Of a DNA stretch of 49,489 nucleotides, positions 21,407-33,895 are shown piece after piece. The first letter of the stretch is position 1. Every line of letters starts with the position of its first letter. The position numbers and the translations under genes were made by a program. Source of the DNA: Pseudomonadota bacterium (lineage in GTDB: Bacteria > Pseudomonadota > Alphaproteobacteria > Rhizobiales > Beijerinckiaceae); assembly GCA_021777915.1 (NCBI GenBank), contig JAJYCZ010000005.1:1-49489 (forward strand), written 5' to 3'. Under the pieces are notes generated by a model, which saw nothing but the letters and a program-made list of their open reading frames with translations, did no database searches and had not been told where the DNA came from.

Positions 21407-22071
21407 GCACGCGCCGCCTCGCCGAGAATCAGCCTGAAAGCTTCGAGTTCACGCCGGAAAACCGCGCCTGGCTCGACGCCCAGATCGCCAAATATCCGCC
21501 CGGACGCCAGCAGTCGGCGGTGATCCCGGCCCTGTGGAAGGCGCAGAAGCAGCATGATTACTGGCTGCCGCGCGCCGCCATCGAAAAGGTCGCCGACATT
21601 CTCGGCATGCCTTACATCCGCGTGCTCGAAGTGGCGACCTTCTACACCATGTTCAATCTTGAGCCGGTCGGGAAATATTACGTCCAGCTCTGCGGCACCA
21701 CGCCCTGCCTGCTGCGCGGCGCCGACGAAATCATCCGCGTTTGCCACGAGCGGATCGGGCCGCAGCGCCAGGTGACGGCGGACGGCCTGTTCTCCTGGGC
21801 GGAGGTCGAATGCCTCGGCGCCTGCTGCAACGCGCCCATGGTCCAGATCAACGATGATTATTACGAGGACCTCGACGCCGCGAGCTTTTCGAAGTTGCTC
21901 GACGATCTCGCGGCCGGCCGTCCGACTCATATTGGGCCGCAGAACGGACGCCTGCGCTCAGAGCCCTTCGGCGGTCTGACCTCGCTGACCGAATTTTACG
22001 GCGCGGACGGCAAGAGCGGCCCCTTGAGCGACATGACCGCGGCCCATCAGCCCGCCTGCCCGGAAAAGTGA
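21403..22071 (+). CDS. nuoE: NADH-quinone oxidoreductase subunit E
   Basis: [34 protein letters not shown]...[23 protein letters not shown]. Confidence 0.97.
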   Translation: MSTRRLAENQPESFEFTPENRAWLDAQIAKYPPGRQQSAVIPALWKAQKQHDYWLPRAAIEKVADILGMPYIRVLEVATFYTMFNLEPVGKYYVQLCGTTPCLLRGADEIIRVCHERIGPQRQVTADGLFSWAEVECLGACCNAPMVQINDDYYEDLDAASFSKLLDDLAAGRPTHIGPQNGRLRSEPFGGLTSLTEFYGADGKSGPLSDMTAAHQPACPEK

Positions 22072-22081
22072 GGAGACGAGG

Positions 22082-23383
22082 ATGCTTCAGGACAGGGACC
22101 GCATCTTCCAGAACCTCTACGGCTATGGCGACTGGGGCCTGGAAGGCGCGAAAAAGCGCGGCGCCTGGGACAACACCAAGGGCCTGCTGGAAAAAGGCCG
22201 GGAATGGATCATCAATGAGATGAAGGCCTCGGGCCTGCGCGGGCGCGGCGGCGCCGGCTTCCCGACCGGCCTCAAATGGTCCTTCATGCCCAAGCCCGAC
22301 GCGGCGCGGCCGTCCTATCTCGTGGTCAACGCCGACGAATCCGAGCCCGGCACCTGCAAGGACCGCGAGATCCTGCGCAACGACCCCCATCTGCTGGTCG
22401 AAGGCTGTCTCGTCGCCGGTTTCGCCATGGGCGCCTCGGCGGCTTACATTTATGTGCGCGGCGAATTCATCTGGGAGCGCGAGCGGCTCCAGGCGGCGGT
22501 CGATCAGGCCTATGAAGCCAATCTGATCGGCAAGGACAACATCCACGACTATCCCTTCGAGGTGATCGTCCATCACGGCGCCGGCGCCTATATCTGCGGC
22601 GAGGAAACGGCGCTGCTCGAATCGCTCGAAGGCAAGAAGGGCATGCCCCGGCTGAAGCCGCCGTTTCCGGCCAATATGGGCCTCTATGGCTGCCCGACCA
22701 CGGTCAACAATGTCGAATCGATCGCCGTGGCCCCGACCATCCTGCGCCGCGGCGCCGCGTGGTTTGCGGGCTTTGGCGCGAAAAACAACGCGGGAACCAA
22801 GCTGTTTTCGATTTCCGGCCATGTGAACAAGCCGTGCAATGTCGAAGAGGCGATGTCGATCCCCTTCCGCGAACTGATCGAGAAACATGCCGGCGGCGTG
22901 CGCGGCGGCTGGGATAATCTGCTGGCGGTGATTCCCGGCGGCTCTTCGGTGCGCTGCGTGCCGGCGGAGCAGATCATCGACTGCCCGATGGATTTCGACA
23001 GCTTGGGCAAGCTGCAATCGGGCCTCGGCACGGCGGCGGTGATCGTGATGGACAAATCGACCGACATCATCCGCGCCATCGCCCGCCTGTCGCATTTCTA
23101 CAAGCACGAAAGCTGCGGCCAGTGCACGCCCTGCCGCGAAGGCACGGGCTGGATGTACCGGGTGATGGAGCGCATGGTCGAAGGCCGCGCCCAGAAAAAG
23201 GAAATCGACATGCTGTTCGACGTGTCGAAGCAGATCGAGGGACATACAATCTGCGCGCTCGGCGACGCGGCGGCCTGGCCGGTCCAGGGCCTGATCAATC
23301 ATTTCAGACCGGTCATCGAGGCGCGGATCGATTCCTACACGGCCCGCTCCGACAAGGACGCTGTGAAAGTCGCCGCGGAGTAA
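22082..23383 (+). CDS. nuoF: NADH-quinone oxidoreductase subunit F
   Basis: [59 protein letters not shown]. Confidence 0.98.
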   Translation: MLQDRDRIFQNLYGYGDWGLEGAKKRGAWDNTKGLLEKGREWIINEMKASGLRGRGGAGFPTGLKWSFMPKPDAARPSYLVVNADESEPGTCKDREILRNDPHLLVEGCLVAGFAMGASAAYIYVRGEFIWERERLQAAVDQAYEANLIGKDNIHDYPFEVIVHHGAGAYICGEETALLESLEGKKGMPRLKPPFPANMGLYGCPTTVNNVESIAVAPTILRRGAAWFAGFGAKNNAGTKLFSISGHVNKPCNVEEAMSIPFRELIEKHAGGVRGGWDNLLAVIPGGSSVRCVPAEQIIDCPMDFDSLGKLQSGLGTAAVIVMDKSTDIIRAIARLSHFYKHESCGQCTPCREGTGWMYRVMERMVEGRAQKKEIDMLFDVSKQIEGHTICALGDAAAWPVQGLINHFRPVIEARIDSYTARSDKDAVKVAAE

Positions 23384-23433
23384 GGTTTTACGCCTCCACC
23401 GCCATCGGCGGGTGGGGCCAAAGGGATGAACTG

Positions 23434-25509
23434 ATGACCAAGATCATCGTCGATGGCGCCGAACTGGATGTCCCGGCGGAATATACTCTGCTTCAGGCCT
23501 GCGAGGCCGCGGGCAAGGAGATTCCGCGCTTCTGCTATCACGAGCGCCTGTCGATCGCCGGCAATTGCCGCATGTGCCTGGTCGAGGTGAAGGGCGGGCC
23601 GCCCAAGCCCATGGCCTCCTGCGCCAATACGGTGCGCGACCTGCGTCCGGGTCCCAACGGCGAGCCGCCGGTGGTGCTGACCAATTCGCCGATGGTGAAA
23701 AAGGCGCGCGAAGGGGTGATGGAGTTTCTGCTCATCAACCATCCGCTCGACTGCCCGATCTGCGACCAGGGTGGCGAATGCGACCTCCAGGACCAGGCGC
23801 TGGCCTATGGCCGCGACCGTTCGCGCTATAGCGAAAGCAAACACGCGGTCGAGAACAAATATATCGGACCGCTGGTCAAGACCGAGATGACGCGCTGCAT
23901 CCATTGCACGCGCTGCGTCCGCTTCACCGCCGAAATCTGCGGCACTTCCGACATGGGCATGATCGGGCGCGGCGAGGATTCGGAAATCACCACCTATCTC
24001 GAACAGGCGATGACCTCCGAATTGCAGGGCAATGTCGCCGATCTCTGCCCGGTCGGCGCGCTCCTGCCCAAGCCGCAGAATTTCCGCGCCCGTCCGTGGG
24101 AATATAACAAGACGCCGGGCATTGACGTCATGGACGCTCTCGGCTCGGCGATCCGCATCGACACGCGCGGCCGCGAGGTCATGCGCATCCTGCCGCGCGT
24201 CAATGAGGCGGTGAACGAGGAGTGGATTTCCGACAAGACGCGCCAGATCGTGGACGGGCTGAAGACCCAGCGCCTCGACCGGCCTTTTGTGCGCGAGAAC
24301 GGCAAGCTGCGCCCGGCGACGTGGCAACAGGCTTTTGGCGCCATCGCCGCCAAGGTTCGCACGACGCCGGCGGGAAAAATCGGTTTCATCGGCGGCGATC
24401 TTTGCTCGGTGGAAGACCTGTTCGCCGCCAAGGCGCTGGCCGAAGCGCTGGGGACGAAGAACATCGACGCGCGTCAGGACGGCGCCAGGCTCGATCCGGC
24501 GCTCGGCCGCGCCAGCTATATTTTCAACCCGACGGTCGAAGGCGTCGACCGCGCCGATGCTCTGCTGATCGTCGGCTCGAACCCGCGCTGGGAATCGCCG
24601 GTCCTCAACGCCCGCATTCGCCGGCGCTGGCGTGCGGGCCAATTTCCGATCGCTTTGATCGGCGAGCCCTTCGACCTGACCTATTCTTATGATTATCTCG
24701 GCGCCGGGGCGGAGATTCTGGCCGGGATCGCCAAAAATCAAGAATCTGGCGAAGGCTTCGGCGAAATTCTCGCCAAGGTCGAGCGCCCGATGATCCTGGT
24801 CGGGCAGGGCGCCCTGGCGCGCGAGGACGGCGCGGCGATTCTCGCGCTCGCGGCAAAACTGGGCGCGCCAAAGGGAGACTGGACCGGCCTCGCCGTGCTG
24901 CACACGGCGGCTTCGCGGGTCGGCGCGCTCGACATCGGCTTCGTTCCGGGCGCGGGCGGGCTCGACGCCCAACAAATGGCGAAAGCCGGCGCGCAGGACG
25001 TGGTTTTCCTCGTCGGCGCCGACGAGATTTCTGTCGAGCCGGGAGCCTTCGTGGTCTATATCGGCTCGCATGGCGACCGCGGCGCCCATCGCGCCGACGT
25101 CATCCTGCCAGGGGCGGCCTATACCGAAAAATCCGGGACCTATGTGAATACGGAAGGCCGGGCGCAGATGTCCGACCGCGCCGCCTTCCCGCCCGGCGAG
25201 GCCCGCGAGGACTGGGCGATCTTCCGCGCCCTTTCGGCGTCGCTCGGCAAGCCGCTGCCCTTCGACTCGCTGGCGCAACTGCGCGGAAAACTTTATGCGT
25301 CCTACCCCTGGCTCGGCGCGATCGACGCCATTGCCGCGAGCGACACGGCGCGCCTCGCCGCGCTGCCCGGCGGCGCGTTGGGGCAGGGGGCTCTGGTCTC
25401 GGCGATTTCGGATTTCTACCTGACCAACCCGATCGCCCGCGCCTCGCGCGTCATGGGCGAATGTTCGGCCCTCGCCAAGGCGCGGCGGACCGCGCAAGCG
25501 GCGGAATGA
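23434..25509 (+). CDS. nuoG: NADH-quinone oxidoreductase subunit G
   Basis: 2Fe-2S and 4Fe-4S motifs ([36 protein letters not shown]) plus molybdopterin-oxidoreductase-like domain. Confidence 0.97.
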   Translation: MTKIIVDGAELDVPAEYTLLQACEAAGKEIPRFCYHERLSIAGNCRMCLVEVKGGPPKPMASCANTVRDLRPGPNGEPPVVLTNSPMVKKAREGVMEFLLINHPLDCPICDQGGECDLQDQALAYGRDRSRYSESKHAVENKYIGPLVKTEMTRCIHCTRCVRFTAEICGTSDMGMIGRGEDSEITTYLEQAMTSELQGNVADLCPVGALLPKPQNFRARPWEYNKTPGIDVMDALGSAIRIDTRGREVMRILPRVNEAVNEEWISDKTRQIVDGLKTQRLDRPFVRENGKLRPATWQQAFGAIAAKVRTTPAGKIGFIGGDLCSVEDLFAAKALAEALGTKNIDARQDGARLDPALGRASYIFNPTVEGVDRADALLIVGSNPRWESPVLNARIRRRWRAGQFPIALIGEPFDLTYSYDYLGAGAEILAGIAKNQESGEGFGEILAKVERPMILVGQGALAREDGAAILALAAKLGAPKGDWTGLAVLHTAASRVGALDIGFVPGAGGLDAQQMAKAGAQDVVFLVGADEISVEPGAFVVYIGSHGDRGAHRADVILPGAAYTEKSGTYVNTEGRAQMSDRAAFPPGEAREDWAIFRALSASLGKPLPFDSLAQLRGKLYASYPWLGAIDAIAASDTARLAALPGGALGQGALVSAISDFYLTNPIARASRVMGECSALAKARRTAQAAE

Positions 25510-25522
25510 GGAGAAGAGAAGA

Positions 25523-26533
25523 ATGGACCTCCTGATCTCCCTTCTCCTGATCGTGGTGAAAAGCCTGGCGCTGCTGGTCATCGGCCTGGTGCTGGTCGCC
25601 TATTACATCCTGCTCGACAGAAAGGTCTGGGCGGCGGTGCAATTGCGGCGCGGGCCCAATGTCGTCGGACCCTGGGGCGTGCTGCAAAGCTTCGCGGACA
25701 TGTTCAAGTTCCTGTTCAAGGAGCCGATCATTCCCGACGGCGCCAACAAGGGCGTTTTTTTGATCGCGCCCTTCCTCACGGCGACCCTCGCGCTTGCCGC
25801 CTGGGCGGTGATCCCGGTCAACGACGGCTGGGCGGTGGCCAATCTCAACGTCGGCATTCTCTACATCTTCGCCATTTCGTCGCTCGGCGTTTACGGCGTC
25901 ATCATGGGCGGCTGGGCGTCGAATTCGAAATATCCCTTCCTCGCCGCCTTGCGCTCCGCCGCGCAAATGGTGTCCTACGAAGTCTCGATCGGCTTCGTCA
26001 TCATCACCGTGCTGCTCTGCGCCGGCTCGCTGAACCTCAGCGACATCGTCCGCGCCCAGGACACCAGATGGGGCTTTTTAGGCTGGTACTGGCTGCCGCT
26101 GTTCCCGATGTTCGTGATCTTCTTCATTTCGGCGCTGGCCGAGACCAACCGCCCGCCCTTCGACCTCGTGGAGGCGGAATCGGAACTGGTCGCCGGCTTC
26201 ATGGTCGAATATTCGGCGAGCCAATATCTGCTGTTCATGCTCGGCGAATATGTCGCCATCGTCACCATGTGCTCGCTGATGACGTTGCTGTTCTTCGGCG
26301 GCTGGCTGCCGCCCTTGAAGTTCGCGCCCTTCACGCTGGTTCCCGGCGTGATCTGGTTCGTGCTCAAGGTGACCTGGTTCTTCTTCCTTTTCGCCATGGT
26401 GAAAGCCTTCGTTCCGCGCTACCGCTACGACCAGCTGATGCGTCTGGGCTGGAAGGTCTTTTTGCCGCTGTCCCTGGCCGCCGTGGTCGTCGTGGCCGGC
26501 GTCCTTGAGTTTTTGGGCAAAGTCGCCCAGTGA
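25523..26533 (+). CDS. nuoH: NADH-quinone oxidoreductase subunit H
   Basis: [65 protein letters not shown]. Confidence 0.98.
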   Translation: MDLLISLLLIVVKSLALLVIGLVLVAYYILLDRKVWAAVQLRRGPNVVGPWGVLQSFADMFKFLFKEPIIPDGANKGVFLIAPFLTATLALAAWAVIPVNDGWAVANLNVGILYIFAISSLGVYGVIMGGWASNSKYPFLAALRSAAQMVSYEVSIGFVIITVLLCAGSLNLSDIVRAQDTRWGFLGWYWLPLFPMFVIFFISALAETNRPPFDLVEAESELVAGFMVEYSASQYLLFMLGEYVAIVTMCSLMTLLFFGGWLPPLKFAPFTLVPGVIWFVLKVTWFFFLFAMVKAFVPRYRYDQLMRLGWKVFLPLSLAAVVVVAGVLEFLGKVAQ

Positions 26534-26543
26534 GGATCTCGAA

Positions 26544-27032
26544 ATGCAGCTCGTTTCCTCCGCCAAGGCCTTGCTTCTCAAGGAATTCGTCGACGCCTTC
26601 TTCCTGTCCTTCCGCTATCTGCTGAAGCCCAAGGCGACGCTGAATTATCCGCATGAGAAAAACCCGCAATCGCCCCGCTATCGCGGCGAGCATGCGTTGC
26701 GCCGCTATCCCAACGGCGAGGAGCGCTGCATCGCCTGCAAGCTGTGCGAGGCGATCTGCCCGGCCCAGGCGATCACCATCGAGGCGGCGCCGCGCGGCAA
26801 CGACGGCACGCGCCGCACCACCCGCTACGACATCGACATGACCAAATGCATCTATTGCGGCTTCTGCCAGGAAGCCTGCCCGGTGGACGCCATTGTCGAA
26901 GGCCCCAATTCCGAATTCGCCGTCGAGACGCGCGAAGAACTGTTCTTCGACAAGCAGCGCCTGCTCGACAATGGCGCGATCTGGGAGCGGGAAATCGCCC
27001 GCAACCTCGCCGCCGACGCCCCCTATCGCTGA
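26544..27032 (+). CDS. nuoI: NADH-quinone oxidoreductase subunit I
   Basis: [24 protein letters not shown]...[22 protein letters not shown]. Confidence 0.98.
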   Translation: MQLVSSAKALLLKEFVDAFFLSFRYLLKPKATLNYPHEKNPQSPRYRGEHALRRYPNGEERCIACKLCEAICPAQAITIEAAPRGNDGTRRTTRYDIDMTKCIYCGFCQEACPVDAIVEGPNSEFAVETREELFFDKQRLLDNGAIWEREIARNLAADAPYR

Positions 27033-27134
27033 AGGCGGACCCGCCTTAAGCCGACTTTACCCCGCGCCGACTCTTGCTTAAGCACGCTCGGCGAGAAGAC
27101 GATCAAAGCCCCGAAACGGGCGCACAGGTGGACC

Positions 27135-27737
27135 ATGACGCTTGCGACGTTTTTCTTCTATCTGTTCTCGATCGCGATGATCGCCTCCGCCGTCACGGTG
27201 ATCTCGGCGCGCAATCCCGTTCATTCGGTGCTGTTCCTGATCCTCACCTTCTTCAACGCGGCGGGGCTTTTCCTGCTGACCGGCGCGGAATTCCTGGCGA
27301 TGATCCTGGTCGTCGTCTATGTCGGCGCGGTGGCGGTGCTGTTCCTCTTCGTCGTCATGATGCTCGATGTCGATTTCGCCGAGCTGAAACAGGGCTTTCT
27401 GCAATATCTGCCGATCGGCGCGCTGGTCGGCCTGATCGTCCTGGTCGAACTGGTCGCGGTGGTCGGCGTCTGGACGGTGGCTCCGCAATCCGCGCTCGCC
27501 ACGCCGACGCCGGGCCATCTGTCCAATACCGCGGCGCTGGGCATGGTGCTCTACACCCAATATGTCTATCTGTTCGAGGCCGCCGGTTTCGTCCTTCTGG
27601 TGGCGATGATCGGGGCCATCGTCCTCACGCTGCATCACCGGCCGAATGTGCGGCGCCAGAACATCGCGGCGCAGAACGCGCGCACCCGCGCCTCGGCCAT
27701 TGAAAACAAGAAAGTCCCGTCGCGGGCGGGCGTGTGA
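27135..27737 (+). CDS. nuoJ: NADH-quinone oxidoreductase subunit J
   Basis: [55 protein letters not shown]. Confidence 0.97.
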   Translation: MTLATFFFYLFSIAMIASAVTVISARNPVHSVLFLILTFFNAAGLFLLTGAEFLAMILVVVYVGAVAVLFLFVVMMLDVDFAELKQGFLQYLPIGALVGLIVLVELVAVVGVWTVAPQSALATPTPGHLSNTAALGMVLYTQYVYLFEAAGFVLLVAMIGAIVLTLHHRPNVRRQNIAAQNARTRASAIENKKVPSRAGV

Positions 27738-27747
27738 GGAGCGGCTT

Positions 27748-28056
27748 ATGGTCATTGGTCTCGAACATTATCTGATCGTCGCCGCGATCCTGTTCACCCT
27801 GGGCGTCGCCGGCATCATCCTCAACCGCAAGAACGTCATCGTCATCATGATGTCGATCGAACTGATCCTGCTCGCGGTCAATCTCAATCTGGTGGCCTTT
27901 TCCGCCAAGCTCCACGACCTCACCGGCCAGGTCTTCGCTTTGTTCATCCTTACCGTCGCGGCGGCGGAAGCGGCGATCGGCCTCGCCATCCTGGTCACCT
28001 ATTTCCGTAACCGCGGCACGATCGCGGTCGAAGACATCAATATGATGAAGGGCTGA
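27748..28056 (+). CDS. nuoK: NADH-quinone oxidoreductase subunit K
   Basis: [52 protein letters not shown]. Confidence 0.97.
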   Translation: MVIGLEHYLIVAAILFTLGVAGIILNRKNVIVIMMSIELILLAVNLNLVAFSAKLHDLTGQVFALFILTVAAAEAAIGLAILVTYFRNRGTIAVEDINMMKG

Positions 28057-28060
28057 AAGC

Positions 28061-30106
28061 ATGTATTCGGCAATCGTCTTTCTTCCCCTTCTCGGCTTCC
28101 TGATCGCCGGCCTTCTCGGCCGGAAGATCGGCGACCGGGCAAGCGAAATCGTCACCACATCGTTTCTGTTCATTTCCTGCGCCCTGTCCTGGATCACCTT
28201 CATCCGTATAGGCCTGAACGGCGGGACGTTCTCGGCGCCGGTCATCGCCAACTGGATGACGTCGGGCGCGCTCCACGTCGATTGGGCCTTGCGGGTGGAT
28301 ACGCTCACCGCCGTCATGCTGGTGGTGGTGACCACGGTCTCGGGGCTCGTCCACCTCTATTCGGTGGGCTACATGCACGAGGACCCTTCGCGCTCGCGCT
28401 TCTTCGCTTTTCTGTCGCTATTCACCTTCGCCATGCTGATGCTGGTGACCGCCGACAATCTCGCCCAGATGTTTTTTGGGTGGGAAGGCGTCGGTCTCGC
28501 CTCCTATCTGCTGATCGGCTTCTGGTATGAAAAGCCCTCGGCCAATGCCGCGGCGATAAAAGCCTTCGTCGTCAACCGGATCGGCGATTTCGGCTTCGCG
28601 CTTGGCATCTTTTTGGTGTTCATGCTGACCGGGTCGATCAACCTCGACACGATCTTCGCCGCGGCGCCCGGGCTCGCCAACAAGACCGTTCATGTGCTCG
28701 GCGGCGACTGGGACGCGATGACGCTCGCCTGCCTGCTGCTGTTCATGGGCGCCATGGGCAAGTCGGCGCAGTTCCTGCTCCACACCTGGCTGCCCGACGC
28801 GATGGAAGGCCCGACCCCGGTCTCCGCCCTCATCCATGCCGCGACCATGGTCACCGCCGGCGTGTTCATGGTGGCCCGCCTGTCGCCTTTGTTCGAACAG
28901 TCCGCGACCGCCCTGGCCGTGGTCACCATCGTCGGCGCCACCACCGCCTTTTTCGCCGCGACGGTCGGCCTCGTCCAGAACGACATCAAGCGCGTCATCG
29001 CCTATTCGACCTGCTCGCAGCTCGGCTACATGTTCGTCGGCCTTGGGGTGGGGGGCTATGCGCTCGGCATTTTCCACCTCTTCACCCACGCCTTCTTCAA
29101 GGCCCTGCTGTTCCTCGGCGCCGGCTCGGTGATCCACGCCATGCACCATGAGCAGGACATGCGCAACATGGGCGGGCTGTGGAAGAAGATCCCGCTCACC
29201 TTCGCCACCATGACCGTCGGCACGTTGGCGCTGACCGGCTTTCCCTACACCGCCGGCTATTTCTCGAAGGACGGCATCATCGAGGCGGCTTACGCGGCGG
29301 GCCTGCACAGCCAGGCCGGCTTTTACGGTTATGTCCTCACCGTCGTCGCGGCCGGCCTGACGTCGTTCTACAGCTGGCGGCTGGTGTTCATGACCTTCTT
29401 CGGCAAGGCGCGCTGGGAGGAGGTCGATCACTCCAGCGCCGCCGCCATGGCGGCTGTCCACGCCCAAGATCACGAATCGCCGGCGGAGGAAGTGGCCACC
29501 GACGAGGCGCACGGCGATGGCCATGGCCACCACGCGCTCGACCCGCATGAATCGCCCAACACGATGATGATCCCGCTCTATGTCCTCGCGTTGGGCGCGC
29601 TGTTCGCCGGCCTGCTGTTCAAGGGCGCCTTCATCGGCCACGGCCTGGACGAATTCTGGCGCGGCTCGCTGTTCTTCGGCCCCGACAATCACATCATGCA
29701 CGAGATGCACGAGATTCCGGAACTCGCCGGGCTGGCGCCCACGCTGATGATGGCGCTGGGCTTCGTCGTCTCGTTCTATTTCTACATCGTCTCGCCCCGG
29801 ACCCCGGTCCGGCTCGCCGAGCGATTCCCCGGCCTGTACCGGTTCCTGCTCAACAAATGGTACTTCGACGAGCTCTATGACGCCGTGTTCGTCCAACCGG
29901 CTTTCAGGCTCGGCCGGCTGTTCTGGAAGGGCGGCGACGGCGCGATCATCGACCGGCTCGGCCCCGACGGCATCGCCGCGCGGGTGCAGGACGGCGCCGG
30001 CTGGATGGCCCGGCTCCAGACCGGCTACATCTACAATTACGCTTTCGCCATGCTGATCGGCCTCGCGGCGATCATCACCTATTATCTGGTCGGCGGGGTG
30101 CGCTGA
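28061..30106 (+). CDS. nuoL: NADH-quinone oxidoreductase subunit L
   Basis: [43 protein letters not shown]...[36 protein letters not shown]. Confidence 0.98.
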   Translation: MYSAIVFLPLLGFLIAGLLGRKIGDRASEIVTTSFLFISCALSWITFIRIGLNGGTFSAPVIANWMTSGALHVDWALRVDTLTAVMLVVVTTVSGLVHLYSVGYMHEDPSRSRFFAFLSLFTFAMLMLVTADNLAQMFFGWEGVGLASYLLIGFWYEKPSANAAAIKAFVVNRIGDFGFALGIFLVFMLTGSINLDTIFAAAPGLANKTVHVLGGDWDAMTLACLLLFMGAMGKSAQFLLHTWLPDAMEGPTPVSALIHAATMVTAGVFMVARLSPLFEQSATALAVVTIVGATTAFFAATVGLVQNDIKRVIAYSTCSQLGYMFVGLGVGGYALGIFHLFTHAFFKALLFLGAGSVIHAMHHEQDMRNMGGLWKKIPLTFATMTVGTLALTGFPYTAGYFSKDGIIEAAYAAGLHSQAGFYGYVLTVVAAGLTSFYSWRLVFMTFFGKARWEEVDHSSAAAMAAVHAQDHESPAEEVATDEAHGDGHGHHALDPHESPNTMMIPLYVLALGALFAGLLFKGAFIGHGLDEFWRGSLFFGPDNHIMHEMHEIPELAGLAPTLMMALGFVVSFYFYIVSPRTPVRLAERFPGLYRFLLNKWYFDELYDAVFVQPAFRLGRLFWKGGDGAIIDRLGPDGIAARVQDGAGWMARLQTGYIYNYAFAMLIGLAAIITYYLVGGVR

Positions 30107-31617
30107 TGTTCGGTTTTGGCCTTCTCTCCTGGCTGACCTTCCTGCCTCTGGTCGGCGTCGCGCTCATCCTGGCCGTTCCCGGCGATACGGAAGCGGGCAA
30201 GAACAATATCCGCTGGATCGCCTTGTGGACGACCCTCGCGGTCTTCGCGCTGTCGCTCTATGCCTGGAGCAAATTCGTTCCCGGCGTCGCGGATTTCCAG
30301 TTCGTCGAGCAGAAGAACTGGTTCGGCTCCGGCCTGACCTACAAGATGGGCGTGGACGGCGTCAGCTTCCCCTTCGTGGTGCTGACCGCTTTCCTGATGC
30401 CGCTCTGCATCGGCGCCTCATGGGCGCCGATCCAGAGCCGGGTCAAGGAATATATGATCGCCTTCCTGGTGCTCGAGACCTTGATGATCGGGGTCTTCAC
30501 CGCGCTCGATCTGGTGCTGTTCTATCTGTTCTTCGAGGGCGGCCTGATCCCGATGTTCCTGATCATCGGCGTCTGGGGCGGCAAGCGCCGCATCTATGCG
30601 AGCTTCAAGTTCTTCCTCTATACGCTGGCCGGCTCGCTGCTGATGCTGATCGCGATCCTCGCGATGTACGCGCAGACCCACACCACCGACATCACGGCGC
30701 TGCTCCACGCCCGCTTCGATCCGGGTCTCCAGAAATATCTCTGGCTCGCCTTCTTCGCCTCCTTCGCGGTGAAAATGCCGATGTGGCCGGTGCATACCTG
30801 GCTGCCCGACGCCCATGTCGAGGCGCCGACGGCGGGGTCGGTGATCCTGGCGGGCATCCTGCTGAAAATGGGCGGTTACGGCTTCATCCGCTTCTCGCTG
30901 CCGATGTTTCCCGACGCCTCGCATTATTTCGCGCCGCTGGTCTTCGCCCTCTCGATCATCGCCATCGTCTATACTTCGCTGGTGGCCCTGGTGCAGGAGG
31001 ACATGAAGAAGCTGATCGCCTATTCCTCGGTGGCGCATATGGGCTTCGTCACCATGGGCCTGTTCGCCATGAACCAGCAGGCGGTGCAGGGCGCGGTGTT
31101 CCAGATGGTGTCGCACGGCCTGGTCTCCGGCGCGCTCTTCCTTTGCGTCGGCGTGGTCTACGACCGGCTGCATACCCGCGAGATCTCGGCCTATGGCGGC
31201 ATTGTCGCGAGAATGCCGGTTTACGCCACGATCTTCATGGTCTTCACCATGGCCAATGTCGGCCTGCCCGGCACCTCGGGCTTCATCGGCGAATTCCTGT
31301 CGCTGATGGGCGCATTCCAGGCCAACAGCTGGGTGGCCTTCTTCGCCACCACCGGCGTCATCCTCTCGGCGGCCTATGCGCTTTACCTCTACTGGCGGGT
31401 GGTGTTCGGCAAGCTGGAGAAGCCGAGCCTGACGGGCCTTCAGGACCTGAACCCGCGCGAATGGGCGGTGCTGGTCCCGCTCGTCCTGCTGACGATCTAC
31501 TACGGCGTCCATCCCGGCCCGATCCTCGACGCCTGTTCCGGTTCGGTCGCCGCCTTGATCAGCGATTACAATTCCGCGCTGGCGCTGACCAAGACCGCCG
31601 CCCTCACGCTGCCTTGA
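30106..31617 (+). CDS. nuoM: NADH-quinone oxidoreductase subunit M
   Basis: [39 protein letters not shown]...[32 protein letters not shown]. Confidence 0.98.
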   Translation: MFGFGLLSWLTFLPLVGVALILAVPGDTEAGKNNIRWIALWTTLAVFALSLYAWSKFVPGVADFQFVEQKNWFGSGLTYKMGVDGVSFPFVVLTAFLMPLCIGASWAPIQSRVKEYMIAFLVLETLMIGVFTALDLVLFYLFFEGGLIPMFLIIGVWGGKRRIYASFKFFLYTLAGSLLMLIAILAMYAQTHTTDITALLHARFDPGLQKYLWLAFFASFAVKMPMWPVHTWLPDAHVEAPTAGSVILAGILLKMGGYGFIRFSLPMFPDASHYFAPLVFALSIIAIVYTSLVALVQEDMKKLIAYSSVAHMGFVTMGLFAMNQQAVQGAVFQMVSHGLVSGALFLCVGVVYDRLHTREISAYGGIVARMPVYATIFMVFTMANVGLPGTSGFIGEFLSLMGAFQANSWVAFFATTGVILSAAYALYLYWRVVFGKLEKPSLTGLQDLNPREWAVLVPLVLLTIYYGVHPGPILDACSGSVAALISDYNSALALTKTAALTLP

Positions 31618-31627
31618 GAGAAGCTCC

Positions 31628-33064
31628 ATGAATTCGATCAGTCTTGAACTCGCTCATGCGCTCCCCGAGGCGATCCTGGCCGTCGGCGGCGTTTTCCTGG
31701 TGCTGCTCGGCGCCTGGCGCGGCCGCGACGACGACGGCCCGATGAGCGAATTCGCCGTGGCGGTGCTCGGCGCCGCGCTGGTCGCGGTCGTGCTCGGGCG
31801 CCACCGGGCGGGCGGCGTGGTCTTCAGCGACGCCTTCATCGACGATTCCTTCGGCGATTTCATGAAGGCCCTGTCGCTCACCGGCTCGATCGTGGTGCTG
31901 CTGATGTCGGGCGATTTTTTCCGCCGGGCGGGGGTGAACCGGTTCGAGTTCCCGATCCTCGTCGTGCTGGCGACGCTCGGCATGCTGATGCTGATCTCGG
32001 CCAACGGCCTGATCGCGCTTTATCTCGGCCTGGAGCTGATGTCGCTTTCGCTTTACGTCGTCGCCGCCATCAGCCGCGACGACGCCCGCGCTTCCGAAGC
32101 CGGCCTCAAGTATTTCGTCCTCGGCGCGCTGTCCTCGGGCATGCTGCTCTATGGCGCCTCGCTGCTCTATGGCTTCGCCGGCACGGTGTCCTTCTCCGGC
32201 ATCGCGGCGGCGATCGGCGACAAGCCCAATCTCGGCGTGATCTTCGGCCTGGCGTTCCTGTTCGTCGGCCTCGCCTTCAAAATGTCGGTCGTTCCCTTCC
32301 ACATGTGGACGCCGGACGTCTACGAGGGCGCGCCGACGCCGGTCACCACCTTTTTCGCCTCGGCGCCGAAAATGGCCGCCGTGGCCGTCACGGTCCGCGT
32401 CATCCTGACCGCCTTCCCCGGCGCGGCCAGCCAGTGGCAGCAGATCATCGTCTTCCTGGCTTTGGCCTCGATGGCGCTCGGCGCCTTCGCCGCCATCGCC
32501 CAGACCAACATCAAGCGACTGATGGCCTATTCCTCGATCGGCCACATGGGCTTCGCCCTGGTCGGCCTCGCCGCCGGGACGGAAGCCGGCGCCAGGGGCG
32601 TCGCGCTCTATATGGCGATCTATCTCGTGATGACGCTGGGCGCCTTCGCCGCCATCCTGTCGATGCGGGTCGATGGCAAGCCGGTCGAACAGATCGCCGA
32701 CCTCTCCGGCCTCGCGCGCACAAAACCGGCCATGGCCTTCTTCTTCGCCATGCTGATGTTCTCGCTGGCCGGCGTGCCGCCGCTCGCCGGCTTCTTCGCC
32801 AAATTCTATGTCTTCATGGCGGCGGTCGAAGCCAAGCTCTACTGGCTGGCGGTGATCGGCATCCTCACCAGCGCGGTTTCGGCTTTCTATTATCTGCGCA
32901 TCGTCAAGGTGATGTATTTCGACGAGCCGGCGCCGGCCTTCGACCGCCCGGACAGGACCCAGTGCGCGGTTCTGGCCCTTTCCGCCCTGGCCATGCTGCT
33001 GTTCTGGGTCTTCCCGGCGCCTTTGGTCAACGCCGCCGCCGCCGCCGCGCATTCCCTGTTCTGA
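31628..33064 (+). CDS. nuoN: NADH-quinone oxidoreductase subunit N
   Basis: GLELMSLSLYVVAAISRDDARASEAGLKYFVLGALSSGMLLYGASLLYG...FHMWTPDVYEGAPTPVTTFFASAPK. Confidence 0.98.
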   Translation: MNSISLELAHALPEAILAVGGVFLVLLGAWRGRDDDGPMSEFAVAVLGAALVAVVLGRHRAGGVVFSDAFIDDSFGDFMKALSLTGSIVVLLMSGDFFRRAGVNRFEFPILVVLATLGMLMLISANGLIALYLGLELMSLSLYVVAAISRDDARASEAGLKYFVLGALSSGMLLYGASLLYGFAGTVSFSGIAAAIGDKPNLGVIFGLAFLFVGLAFKMSVVPFHMWTPDVYEGAPTPVTTFFASAPKMAAVAVTVRVILTAFPGAASQWQQIIVFLALASMALGAFAAIAQTNIKRLMAYSSIGHMGFALVGLAAGTEAGARGVALYMAIYLVMTLGAFAAILSMRVDGKPVEQIADLSGLARTKPAMAFFFAMLMFSLAGVPPLAGFFAKFYVFMAAVEAKLYWLAVIGILTSAVSAFYYLRIVKVMYFDEPAPAFDRPDRTQCAVLALSALAMLLFWVFPAPLVNAAAAAAHSLF

Positions 33065-33082
33065 GAAAGCGGCGCGGACAGA

Positions 33083-33886
33083 ATGGGTCGCAACGGCGCG
33101 GTGAGGGACTTCTACTGCGCTCTTGGCCCAAAATCCTCGCGCGCGGGCTATCGGCTCGAAGTCTTCACCTCGCTGGCCTCGACCAATGACGAGGCGATGA
33201 GCCGGGTCTCCGCCGGCGATCCCGGACATTTATGGATCGTCGCCGCGACGCAGACCAAAGGCCGGGGCCGCATGGGCCGGTCCTGGGTTTCGCCGCCCGG
33301 CAATCTTTACGCCAGTCTTCTGCTCATCGATCCGGCGCCGCCGGCGCGGCTTGCCGAAATCGGCTTCGTCGCCGGCGTGGCGCTGATCGACGCCTTGCGC
33401 GCCCTGGCCGGGCCGGGGCCGTCGATCCGGCTCAAATGGCCGAACGACGCCCTCGGCAATGGCGCGAAAATGTCAGGTCTGCTGCTGGAAGGCGCGCGCC
33501 CGCGCAACGGGTTTTTCGCCTGCGTGGTCGGCGTCGGCGTCAATTGCGCCTCCTCGCCGAGCGACGCGCCCTATCCGACGGCGAGCCTGAAAAGCGTTGG
33601 CGCGGCCTCGTGGGACCGCGGCGCGCTCTTTGCCGCCTTGTCCGACCGCTTCGCCGACTGGCTGGAGGTCTGGGCGCGCGGCGACAATTTTGCCGCCATA
33701 CGCGCCGCCTGGATGGAGCGGGCGGGCGGGATCGGCGAAAGGGCGCGGGTCGATCGCAAGGGCGAAAGGCTTGAAGGACTGTTCAGGGGCATTGACGCGC
33801 AGGGGCGCATGCTGTTGGAAAGGCTTGATGGAATTGTGGAAACGATAGAAGCGGGCGACGTGGCCTTCGATCCGCGGAAAGCATAA
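33083..33886 (+). CDS. birA: Biotin--[acetyl-CoA-carboxylase] ligase
   Basis: TSLASTNDEAM; TQTKGRGRMGRSWVSPPGNLYASLLL; IRLKWPNDAL; KMSGLLLEG; VVGVGVNCAS. Confidence 0.94.
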   Translation: MGRNGAVRDFYCALGPKSSRAGYRLEVFTSLASTNDEAMSRVSAGDPGHLWIVAATQTKGRGRMGRSWVSPPGNLYASLLLIDPAPPARLAEIGFVAGVALIDALRALAGPGPSIRLKWPNDALGNGAKMSGLLLEGARPRNGFFACVVGVGVNCASSPSDAPYPTASLKSVGAASWDRGALFAALSDRFADWLEVWARGDNFAAIRAAWMERAGGIGERARVDRKGERLEGLFRGIDAQGRMLLERLDGIVETIEAGDVAFDPRKA

Positions 33887-33895
33887 AGGCGGACG

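Noticed and set aside
23335-25581. 748-aa minus-strand ORF antisense to nuoG
   Set aside because: Shadow ORF of a conserved gene with strong codon-position GC bias; no recognisable motifs.
29460-29560. His-rich loop in NuoL ([18 protein letters not shown]) as a possible novel metal site
   Set aside because: Variable His-rich loops of this kind occur in NuoL of other alphaproteobacteria as far as I recall; not distinctive without alignment.
31604-33229. 541-aa minus-strand ORF antisense to nuoN, rich in His/Glu/Arg
   Set aside because: Low-complexity antisense shadow of hydrophobic nuoN codons, not a real histidine-rich protein; the same applies to 28418..29896 and 30418..31629.
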